A stretch of DNA of 64,000 bases from CAZDWZ01 sp964509425 (GTDB taxonomy: Bacteria > Bdellovibrionota_C > UBA2361 > SZUA-149 > CAZDWZ01). Below the pieces are notes generated by a model. The model saw only the letters and a list, made by a program, of their open reading frames with translations, did not search any database and had not been told where the DNA came from. Below are positions 31,866-39,381 of this stretch, piece after piece. Both the position numbers and the translations under genes were made by a program. Numbering within the stretch: position 1 is the first letter of the stretch; the number at the start of each line of letters is the position of its first letter. The DNA lies in NCBI GenBank assembly GCA_964509425.1, contig CAZDWZ010000004.1:1-64000 (forward strand). Direction: 5' to 3'.

Positions 31866-32117
31866 ATGGACCGAAAATTGATTGCTTCCGGCGAGAAAGG
31901 CGCCACAATGATCGAATACGCGCTGACCATCGCATTGATTTCTGCCGCGTCAATCTTTTCGCTCAGCTTGATCGGGGCAGAGACAAATAAAAGCTTCGCA
32001 TCGAGCGCAGAAGCGTTCGACTTCAGTCGCTCAATACCAGGAGGTGAGGAGTCCTTTCCAGGGACGATTGCCCGGGGTTCGGTGCCCGGCGGCGGGAGCG
32101 AAATGGGCAGCCGATAA
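31866..32117 (+). CDS. Flp/Fap-type (type IVb) pilin-like protein
   Basis: The 83-residue protein has the type IVb pilin N-terminus: a short leader ending in Gly, then GATMIEYALTIALISAASIF with the conserved Glu5-like residue and a ~20-residue hydrophobic helix, followed by a Gly/Ser-rich tail. Prepilin peptidase would cleave before the hydrophobic helix, and subunits could assemble into a Tad-type pilus. No Tad secretion genes are visible in the window. AAGGT precedes ATG 31866. Confidence 0.78.
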   Translation: MDRKLIASGEKGATMIEYALTIALISAASIFSLSLIGAETNKSFASSAEAFDFSRSIPGGEESFPGTIARGSVPGGGSEMGSR

Positions 32118-32216
32118 CGAGAAGCGCTTACTATCGCCCACTCGGCTTCTTTCGCTTGATAGTTCTAGTTCCTTAAAGTATTCCTAGAGATTGCAAGTCC
32201 AATCTTTAGCGAATTT

Positions 32217-35200
32217 ATGCGCCTTACCCGATTAGAAATCTTCGGCTTCAAATCCTTTGTTGAACGCTTTGTTCTGAATTTCGACAAAAACCGTATAGGA
32301 ATCGTCGGGCCAAACGGATGCGGCAAGTCAAATATCGTTGACGCGCTCCGATGGGTCCTCGGTGAGACCTACGCCAAACAGCTGCGCGGAAATGTTCTCG
32401 AAGACCTCATCTTCAACGGCTCTGAGTCCCGTCGCCCGCTTGGTATGGCCGAGGTGATCATCACCATTCGGCCGGAGCCGGGTTGGTCTGACAATCTCAG
32501 GCTGGAACAAATTCTCGCGGCTGAGAAGAGTTCTGCTGCCGAGAAGCAAGAGGAGGCCGCTGCACTTCTTGAAGCAACAGGCGACTCTGCCGACGCAAGC
32601 TCCGACACAGGATTGCCCGACGGCGAAGTGCCTGGAGTCGTCAAGGAGCCGGATATTGAGGAAGTCGTACTTCCACAGGCGCTTCGCGAAATTCCAGGAC
32701 TTTTGAACTCGACCGAAATTCAGTTTACACGCCGGCTCTATCGAAGCGGGGAGAGTGAATATTTCATTAACCGTGTTCCTTGCCGCCTCCGTGACATGGT
32801 CGACGTTTATCGAGTTATTGGTCTTGGAGCGCGAGGCCTCAGCATCGTGCAACAGGGCGAGATTGGTCAGTTTATCTCCCGGAAGCCGATCGAGCGAAGA
32901 GAGCTCCTTGAGGAGGCCGCTGGGATTTCAGGCTTCCGTACTCGGATGGAAGTCGCGCAGCGGAAGCTCGAAAAGACCGCTGAGAACATGGACCGACTAA
33001 AAGATATCATCGACGAGGTGGAGAAGCAGGTCCGGGTGTTGAGACGGCAGGCCACCCGCGCGCGCGAGCGAAACGAACTGAAGGGCAACATCCTCCGTGA
33101 GGATTTAGCCCTCTTTCGTGGAAAGAAGGCCCGGTTTTTGCTTCGTTCTACTTCTGTCTCCAAGATTCTTCTCGGCCTAAATGAGGGGCTTACCGTTGCG
33201 GAATCCGAGTTGCTGGGGTTCGAGAGCCGTCAAGGTGAGATTCAGGCAGAGCTCGAGGAATGTGAAACCCTCATCGGTGACAAACGGCGAAGCCGCGACG
33301 CATTGCAGGCGGCTTTCGAACGGGAGCGCGCTCGGATTCAAGGACTCGAGGTCAATCGTGCAAGACTCCAGAGCGATCTGGGATCGTGCGACCGCGAGCG
33401 AGCGCAAATTTTCAACAGACGAGAGCAATTTGCGCAAGAACTCGAACGACTCGCGGCTCGAGGCGAAGATCTTACTCGGCAAATCGCTGAAGCGGTTGAA
33501 AAGCGAGACGAAGCCGAGAAGGCGCTCAAATCTCTTCAGCAAGACGAGACTCGTCGAAGTTCAGTCGAAGTCGACTTGTCGCTCGCCAAAGAAGCGGTTC
33601 CAGAAAATCTGCGGGTCGAGATTGCCGAGCTGGAACAGCGCGTCGGACGGATGCTCGGGGTTGAAAATGAGCTGAAGGAACTGGAACGTGAGAGTGAGCA
33701 GCAACGCCGTGCTCAAGAAGCCGGCAGGAAGGAGCTGCATGGTGTCGAGCTGAAGCTTACCGAGGTCGAAAGTGAAGTTCGATCGTTGGAACGGCAGCTC
33801 GAAGCTTTGGCCGAGCAGGTGGCGCAGCAAATCGACTCCACCGGGAAAAAGTCGGGCGAGGATTCCTCTGGACGAATTCGGCAAGTTCTCCTCGCGGGAC
33901 TGAAAGTGCCCGAAGCGGCTCAACGTGCGGTTTCAGCCATTCTCGGTGAACGCGCCCAATATTTAGTGTCGGATGACGCCATGCACTCTGCGAAGGCGTT
34001 CTCTGAAAAGCGTTTGAAAAGCAATGAGCGCTCGGCGCGGCTTGGAGTCATTCGCGAGAATTTAAATTCGCAGTTGGGCTCGTCCGACGGCGATAACGCA
34101 ATCCCATCCATTAGTGACGAAGTGCGGGAACACGCGCCGTCCGCGCGCGCTCTTTATCCTCTTCTTCTCGTCGATCCGAATGTGGATGCGGCAGTGAAGT
34201 TTTTCCTCGGGCAATACATCCTAGTCGACACGTTAGACGAAGCGATTCGACTTTGTGAATTCTCCGGTGTGCTTTGGGTGGTCACGGCAAGCGGTGAGGT
34301 GTTCACACCGTGGGGCTGGTTCACCACCGAAGGCAAGGGGGCAGCGTTCTCGTTCACTCGCCGAATCGACGAGATGAAGCAAGAACGGATTGTTCTCAGC
34401 GATTCGCGGGATATTCTCCGCGGTCGAATGAAGGAACTTGAGGAAAAGACCGCTTCGATACTTGCAACCCGAGAGGCGCTCGTCGGCGAACGCCGGGAGC
34501 TGTCGGAGAACGATCGTCGCCTGACCTCACTCCACCGACAAGTTCTGGACATTGAGCGTCAAGAGCGAGAACGCCTTCTTGCTCAGTCCCGGCGTATGCA
34601 AGAGCAATTACTACGCGAAGAGCGTGAAGCTCAGGATCGTCTCAGAACGGCCGTTACAAGTGTCGCGAAAGTTCAGCAAGAAGAGGAATTCTGCCGTTCC
34701 CGGTCGGAGTCTCTTCGGAGCGACGAGGAACGCACGGGAATTCAATTGAATGGAATCGAGGAGCGGGAGGCGCAAATTAACGCATCCATCCTTCAATTGG
34801 AGGAAGAGATCGAACGCGGAATGTTCGTAGAGACGGACATGACGATGGCGGAATTCCAGCGGCGCTGCGTGGAATTGGATGAGGAGCTGAAAGCGCTCGG
34901 CGAACGCCGGGAGCCCGCTCGGCTCTCGTTGTCCGAAACCGCGAGAGAGGTTTCTGAGTCAAGAGCAAACGTTCAACGCCTTGCCGATGAGATCAGGAAG
35001 GCGAGTCTTCAAGAAGAAAAGGGTCGCTTAGAATACGAGATGCTTACCGAAGAGTTGAAGCGTCAGCATCCTGAATCCGAAGAAGCGCTCGCCGCTCTCG
35101 CAGAAGTATCCGCGGCGGAAATACTGACCGAGGAAGACGCGCTCCGTGAGATTGAGGGCTGGTGCGGAGTTCCTATTCGAGCGAAGGGACTCGAGGGCTT

Positions 35201-35924
35201 TATTTCCGAAACTCAAGAGACCGTTCAGCGTTTGATGAAGCGGCTGGAACGTGAAGGCGAAGTAGATCCACAATCAATTGAGCTCTTCGAAACTGAAGAT
35301 GCTCGTCTTCGGGGCATGCAGGAGCAGCTCCAAGACCTTGAAGAAGCGAGAAAAATCCTCGACAGCACGATTCGTCGGTTGAAGGAAATCTCGCGCCAAC
35401 GTTTCCTCGAGACCTTTGCGGCGGTGAATACGACGTTCCAACAGCTCATCCCTCGATTGTTCGGAGGTGGCGCCGGTCATCTCGAGCTGCTGAACCCAGA
35501 TGATCCTTTGACGAGCGGCGTCGAGCTGATGGTTCGGCCTCCCGGAAAACGGCTTGGGAGCATGGAGCTCATGTCGGGAGGGGAGAAGGCTTTGGTGGCT
35601 ATCTCAGTGCTGATCTCGATGTTTCTCCATCGGCCGAGTCCGATTTGCGTGCTCGACGAAGTCGACGCTCCGCTCGACGAGGCGAACCTCGAGCGATATT
35701 TGGCCCTTATTGCCGAGATTTCCAGGCGAACGCAGTTCCTGGTAATCACTCACAACAAGCGGACTATGGCCGATGCCGATCGTCTCGTGGGAATCACCAT
35801 GCAGGAGAAAGGCGTTTCGACGGCGCTCAGTGTGGAGCTCGAAGATGCTCCTGAGCTGCTCGCTTCAATCCCAGGCGGTCCAAAAAGCAGCGCAACAGCG
35901 GTTTTGATGGGCGGCCCACATTGA
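32217..35924 (+). CDS. smc: Chromosome segregation protein SMC
   Basis: The 1235-residue ATPase has the SMC head: Walker A GPNGCGKSNIVDALRWVLGE (31-50) at the N-terminus and, at the C-terminus, signature MELMSGGEKALVAISVL with Walker B PICVLDEVDAPLDEANL. Long coiled coils rich in Glu/Arg/Gln (about 235-520 and 700-1000) flank a hinge near 520-690. SMC with ScpAB organises and resolves the chromosome. A ~60-residue acidic, Ala/Ser-rich insertion at about 91-160 interrupts the N-terminal head between AEVIITI and EIQFTRRLYRSGESEYFINR, where most SMCs have a short turn. Start ATG 32217. Confidence 0.97.
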   Translation: MRLTRLEIFGFKSFVERFVLNFDKNRIGIVGPNGCGKSNIVDALRWVLGETYAKQLRGNVLEDLIFNGSESRRPLGMAEVIITIRPEPGWSDNLRLEQILAAEKSSAAEKQEEAAALLEATGDSADASSDTGLPDGEVPGVVKEPDIEEVVLPQALREIPGLLNSTEIQFTRRLYRSGESEYFINRVPCRLRDMVDVYRVIGLGARGLSIVQQGEIGQFISRKPIERRELLEEAAGISGFRTRMEVAQRKLEKTAENMDRLKDIIDEVEKQVRVLRRQATRARERNELKGNILREDLALFRGKKARFLLRSTSVSKILLGLNEGLTVAESELLGFESRQGEIQAELEECETLIGDKRRSRDALQAAFERERARIQGLEVNRARLQSDLGSCDRERAQIFNRREQFAQELERLAARGEDLTRQIAEAVEKRDEAEKALKSLQQDETRRSSVEVDLSLAKEAVPENLRVEIAELEQRVGRMLGVENELKELERESEQQRRAQEAGRKELHGVELKLTEVESEVRSLERQLEALAEQVAQQIDSTGKKSGEDSSGRIRQVLLAGLKVPEAAQRAVSAILGERAQYLVSDDAMHSAKAFSEKRLKSNERSARLGVIRENLNSQLGSSDGDNAIPSISDEVREHAPSARALYPLLLVDPNVDAAVKFFLGQYILVDTLDEAIRLCEFSGVLWVVTASGEVFTPWGWFTTEGKGAAFSFTRRIDEMKQERIVLSDSRDILRGRMKELEEKTASILATREALVGERRELSENDRRLTSLHRQVLDIERQERERLLAQSRRMQEQLLREEREAQDRLRTAVTSVAKVQQEEEFCRSRSESLRSDEERTGIQLNGIEEREAQINASILQLEEEIERGMFVETDMTMAEFQRRCVELDEELKALGERREPARLSLSETAREVSESRANVQRLADEIRKASLQEEKGRLEYEMLTEELKRQHPESEEALAALAEVSAAEILTEEDALREIEGWCGVPIRAKGLEGFISETQETVQRLMKRLEREGEVDPQSIELFETEDARLRGMQEQLQDLEEARKILDSTIRRLKEISRQRFLETFAAVNTTFQQLIPRLFGGGAGHLELLNPDDPLTSGVELMVRPPGKRLGSMELMSGGEKALVAISVLISMFLHRPSPICVLDEVDAPLDEANLERYLALIAEISRRTQFLVITHNKRTMADADRLVGITMQEKGVSTALSVELEDAPELLASIPGGPKSSATAVLMGGPH

Positions 35925-35978
35925 TCCGCGGCTCACGTTTGATCGAAGAATAAAGTTCGAAGATTTTCTGGAGCGCGA

Positions 35979-37466
35979 ATGAACGCGGTGAAGAATTTCC
36001 TTAACGAGATCTGGAATCTTATTGCAAGTTACGGGTTTACCGAACGCGAGATTCTTTGCGTCGTGCTGCTGCTCGCAGCTCTCGAATTGTTCATTCGATG
36101 TGTCCGAGCATTCAGGAAGAGAAGACAGGTGGATTACAGCACACTGTCCGGGCGAATCGATCACCTGTCGATAAAATTAGCGGATCTCGAGAGCCAGCTC
36201 ACACGGCACCTCAAAGAGTATCCCGAGGAAAAAAAAAAACTAGATGAGACCGTAAGGCAGCGCGGAGGGAGCCGTGGATCCGCCGCAGACGTCGAAACGC
36301 CGAACTCCGAGGCACTACGACCACGTTCTCCGATTCTGGGGCGACCCGAGCGAGCAGTGCCTCCTGCAGTTCCAGAAACTCCTCCGCGATCTTCATCGCC
36401 TGCCGTTCAGGTTCCCGAAACCGTTCCACCCGTTCAAGTGGAACGTGCGGCTCCGGCAGATATTCCGCCGATTGTCCCTCCGGCCACCGGCGGTGGAATA
36501 TTTGCTGGACTAAAGAAAACCCGGGATGCTTTTCGCTCTCGATTGGCCTCGGTGTTCTCGGGTGGGAAAGGAGTGACATCCGAAACTCTGGACGAGCTGG
36601 AAGAGCTGCTGATTTCGTCTGACCTTGGTGTTCGCGCCTCTGCCCGTCTCCTTGAAGGCTTGTCTATTGAGGCAAAAGCCCGGGGACAGCTGAGCGGTGA
36701 AGAAGCGAAAGAAGTTTTGAAAACCAGAGTCCGCGCGCTCCTTGGAAACGATCCTGAGTCAGAAATCAACATCAAGGCATTCAATACGAAGCCCGTTGTG
36801 ATTCTCGTCGTTGGCGTCAACGGTGTGGGAAAAACCACAACCATCGGTAAATTGGCCCGAAAGTTTGTCGATCAGGGCCTGAAGGTCACGTTGGCGGCCT
36901 GCGATACGTTTCGAGCCGCGGCGGTAGAGCAAATCCGAGTTTGGGGTGAACGCTCGGGTGTTGAGGTGGTCTACGGAGGAGACAACGTGAAGCCGACAAC
37001 GGTCCTTTATCAAGCGATGGAGAAGGCCATAGCGCGTGGAGACGACGTTCTCATTGTCGATACGGCCGGCCGACTTCACACACGAGTGAATCTCATGAAC
37101 GAACTTGGAAGCCTGGTCAGCATGATTGAGCGACGATGCCCGGGAGCGCCTCATGAAGGGCTTCTTGTAGTGGATGCGACGACCGGCCAAAATGCCCTGG
37201 AGCAAGCGAGAGAATTTGGGAAGAAGGTGAAGCTCACAGGACTCATCGTGAGCAAACTCGACGGAACGCCGAAGGGTGGGATCGTCGTGGCGATTAAGGA
37301 GGAGCTGGGTATTCCGATTCGCTATATCGGAGTTGGTGAGGGAACGGAGGATCTTCGTGTTTTTGACCCCAGTGATTTCGTCGATGCCCTGTTCGACGAT
37401 AAGCCGGGAGTGTTTCGCAGTGAACAAAAGCAGGCGGTCTCTTCGGGCGCTGAATTACTCCACTGA
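35979..37466 (+). CDS. ftsY: Signal recognition particle receptor FtsY with an N-terminal membrane anchor
   Basis: The C-terminal NG GTPase begins near residue 170: N-domain helices, G1 GVNGVGKT (279-286), DTFRAAAVEQIR (309-320), G3 DTAGRLHT, and TKLDG-type motif SKLDGTPKGG, ending VGEGTEDLRVFDPSDFVDAL. The N-terminal part has a hydrophobic span at about 25-41 (ILCVVLLLAALELFIRC), a short coiled coil, and a long Pro-rich linker (112-168). FtsY docks SRP-ribosome complexes on the membrane. A run of 11 A's lies in codons 84-87. GGAG precedes ATG 35979 by 7 nt. It follows smc by 54 nt and probably shares its transcript. Confidence 0.95.
   Translation: MNAVKNFLNEIWNLIASYGFTEREILCVVLLLAALELFIRCVRAFRKRRQVDYSTLSGRIDHLSIKLADLESQLTRHLKEYPEEKKKLDETVRQRGGSRGSAADVETPNSEALRPRSPILGRPERAVPPAVPETPPRSSSPAVQVPETVPPVQVERAAPADIPPIVPPATGGGIFAGLKKTRDAFRSRLASVFSGGKGVTSETLDELEELLISSDLGVRASARLLEGLSIEAKARGQLSGEEAKEVLKTRVRALLGNDPESEINIKAFNTKPVVILVVGVNGVGKTTTIGKLARKFVDQGLKVTLAACDTFRAAAVEQIRVWGERSGVEVVYGGDNVKPTTVLYQAMEKAIARGDDVLIVDTAGRLHTRVNLMNELGSLVSMIERRCPGAPHEGLLVVDATTGQNALEQAREFGKKVKLTGLIVSKLDGTPKGGIVVAIKEELGIPIRYIGVGEGTEDLRVFDPSDFVDALFDDKPGVFRSEQKQAVSSGAELLH
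36229..36239 (+). repeat. Poly-A tract (11 A) inside ftsY
   Basis: Codons 84-87 read GAA AAA AAA AAA. Slippage by one base in either direction creates a stop at once: loss of one A gives TAG within 2 codons, gain of one gives TGA shortly after. Either event would release an ~86-90-residue peptide that holds only the membrane anchor. Confidence 0.8.
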
Positions 37467-37541
37467 TACAACATCACCATTGCCCGTTTGCCTATCCTTT
37501 GGCATCGTAACCATCGAAGCTTCTGAGAGGCGGGAAGGAAA

Positions 37542-37847
37542 TTGAGACAGCAGCGAACAAAATATTTCGTTTTTCTGAGCGTGGTGCTGCTCGCGGCAGT
37601 GTTCGTTGCGCTGCCCGGCTGTACTACAGATTGTCTCTACCGCAGTTATACCACTCGAGATGGTCAGTCGGCATGTTCTCGCGTCTGTCCGCTTACCGAT
37701 GACGAGGGAAATGAAGTCGTCGATTCAAACGGTAAGACTGTCTTCGAGGAACCGGAGGCCGGCGAAGACGTTCATCAGATTAACTGCGATCCGTTTAGAA
37801 ACGTAAACTCGACATCGGGAACCACAACCGGTACCACTTCAGGCTAA
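37542..37847 (+). CDS. Small cysteine-containing lipoprotein
   Basis: The 101-residue protein starts at TTG 37542, preceded by GGGAAGGAAA. It has a signal peptide (KYFVFLSVVLLAAVFVALPG) and lipobox LPGC. The mature domain has six Cys in ~60 residues, among them CLYRSYTTRDGQSACSRVCP and QINCD, suggesting disulfides in the periplasm, and ends in a Ser/Thr/Gly tail. No family recognised. It lies 75 nt downstream of ftsY, but the gap has no clear terminator. Confidence 0.68.
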   Translation: MRQQRTKYFVFLSVVLLAAVFVALPGCTTDCLYRSYTTRDGQSACSRVCPLTDDEGNEVVDSNGKTVFEEPEAGEDVHQINCDPFRNVNSTSGTTTGTTSG

Positions 37848-37977
37848 ATGCCCGAGCTCTTTGTAACGGCTACGCGCTTCATTTGTTTTTCCGAGATTCC
37901 AAGGCAATTCGACACTACTTCCTGCCGCTTATTCTGAAACAAAGAGTTACTCAGAATCACAGGGCAGAGTTTTTTTC

Positions 37978-38421
37978 CTATCGTGGACTGGTTCCCGTCA
38001 ATCGGCTCCTTCGAGCAGACTCGCGGAGCAAGAGTACCATGTTTCGCAGTCCTTGGTTTTTCCCCATACTCAGTGATGGTCCGAATAACGAGTGCACGAC
38101 CTCGGGACTGACGGTCTCGATCGTTTCGGCAGATTCGCCAGAAAGACTCTCGGTCAGGAGAACAGCGAGGGCCTTCGCTGAGATTCCGTGCGGGTTTTCT
38201 ATGGCGAAGTAAAATTCGATATGACCGTTTTTAGCCTCTCTTGGAAAAAAATACGCCCTCGATTCGCACCCGGGAACGAGCGCTGTTTCAGGATACGGCC
38301 GCTCCGCGATGTCTTCCGGCACACCGCGGAACGTGGAGGCTTTTTCTATCAAATACTCCTCTCGCAGCGATGCATCATCGAGACTCAAAAAATCCTGAAG
38401 TGCTTGGTCGAGGCGGTTCAT
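37978..38421 (-). CDS. sufE: SufE-like sulfur-acceptor protein
   Basis: The 147-residue protein matches SufE: LVPGCESRAYFF with the persulfide-accepting Cys52, then HIEFYFAIENPHGISAKALA and VLLTESLSG. SufE takes sulfane sulfur from a cysteine desulfurase and passes it to the Suf scaffold. It starts 10 nt after the rhodanese stop on the same strand, so both sulfur-transfer proteins form a likely operon. No cysteine desulfurase or suf cluster is visible nearby. The start is the ATG at 38421; the frame extends to a TTG at 38454 inside the rhodanese gene. Confidence 0.85.
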   Translation of the reverse strand: MNRLDQALQDFLSLDDASLREEYLIEKASTFRGVPEDIAERPYPETALVPGCESRAYFFPREAKNGHIEFYFAIENPHGISAKALAVLLTESLSGESAETIETVSPEVVHSLFGPSLSMGKNQGLRNMVLLLRESARRSRLTGTSPR

Positions 38422-38431
38422 TGGATGGCAA

Positions 38432-39295
38432 TCATTTTTCGATCGGCACGCCAACCGAATTGCCCCATTCGGTCCAGCTTCCGTCGTAGTTTCTTACGTT
38501 CGGGAACCCAAGAAGCATTTTCAATACAAACCAAGTGTGGCTGCTTCGCTCGCCAATACGGCAGTAGGCGATCACATCGTCACCCTGCCGAAGGCCAATC
38601 TCATCCTCGTAGATGCGACGAAGCTCGGAAAGCGGGAGAAACGTACCATCAACCGGGTTTACTGACTTCGACCAGGGAACATTCTTCGCTCCGGGGATAT
38701 GACCGCCGCGGAGGGCTCCTTCATTCGGATAATTTTCCATGTGCAATCGCTGACCGGTAAATTCTTCCTCGCTTCGCACGTCGATGAGCGCGCGTGATTT
38801 TTCGACGTGCGATAGGACGGCGCTTTTCAGAGCACGTTCATATTGGTCATCGCGATTCCGGAGCGGATAAGCGGTGCTGCGGTAGCTCGGAATCTCTCTC
38901 GTCATTGGACGGTTTGTCTGCTCCCATTTCAGCCGGCCTCCGTCCATGATTGCGGACTTCGTATGACCGAACAGCCTGAAGATCCAAAGGGCGTAGCAAG
39001 CCCACCAGTTGCTCTTGTCGCCGTAGAAAACGAGCAAAGTTTCCGGAACGATGCCGATGCGTGAGCAGAGCTTGGAAAACGATTCATTGTCCAGATAGTC
39101 GCGGCGGACTTGATCGTTCAGATCTCGAACCCAGTCGACTTCCACGGCACCAGGAAGATGACCCGAGCGATAGAGGAGCTGATCCTCATTGGATTCGATT
39201 ATGCGCACCGCGGGATCGTCGAGATGCTCTGCTACCCAGTCGGTCGTCACGAGCGCGGACGGATTTGCGCACTGAGCGTGTTGAGAAGTGTCCAT
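38432..39295 (-). CDS. Thiosulfate sulfurtransferase (tandem rhodanese)
   Basis: The 287-residue protein has two rhodanese domains. The first (residues 14-130) includes YRSGHLPGAVEVDWVRDL and LLVFYGDKSNWWACYALWIF, with Asp in place of catalytic Cys. The second (about 165-287) has LIDVRSEEEFTG, RGGHIPGAKNVPW and the active-site loop YCRIGERSSHTW with Cys245. It moves sulfane sulfur from thiosulfate or a related donor to an acceptor thiol. I use ATG 39295; the open frame continues to 39445 without rhodanese similarity. It is followed by sufE. Confidence 0.92.
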   Translation of the reverse strand: MDTSQHAQCANPSALVTTDWVAEHLDDPAVRIIESNEDQLLYRSGHLPGAVEVDWVRDLNDQVRRDYLDNESFSKLCSRIGIVPETLLVFYGDKSNWWACYALWIFRLFGHTKSAIMDGGRLKWEQTNRPMTREIPSYRSTAYPLRNRDDQYERALKSAVLSHVEKSRALIDVRSEEEFTGQRLHMENYPNEGALRGGHIPGAKNVPWSKSVNPVDGTFLPLSELRRIYEDEIGLRQGDDVIAYCRIGERSSHTWFVLKMLLGFPNVRNYDGSWTEWGNSVGVPIEK

Positions 39296-39381
39296 ACCTT
39301 GCAAACCCCGAATGTATCGGCTAATCCCAATTCTTCTGGATTCCTTATAATTGTAGAATTGAATATTGTCCCGTAACTTCA

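Noticed and set aside
31606..31953. 115-codon open frame on the minus strand upstream of the Flp pilin
   Set aside because: The translation is Arg/Ser-rich without motifs and its start lies inside the pilin gene on the other strand.
36759..37427. 222-codon open frame on the minus strand
   Set aside because: It is antisense to the FtsY GTPase domain.
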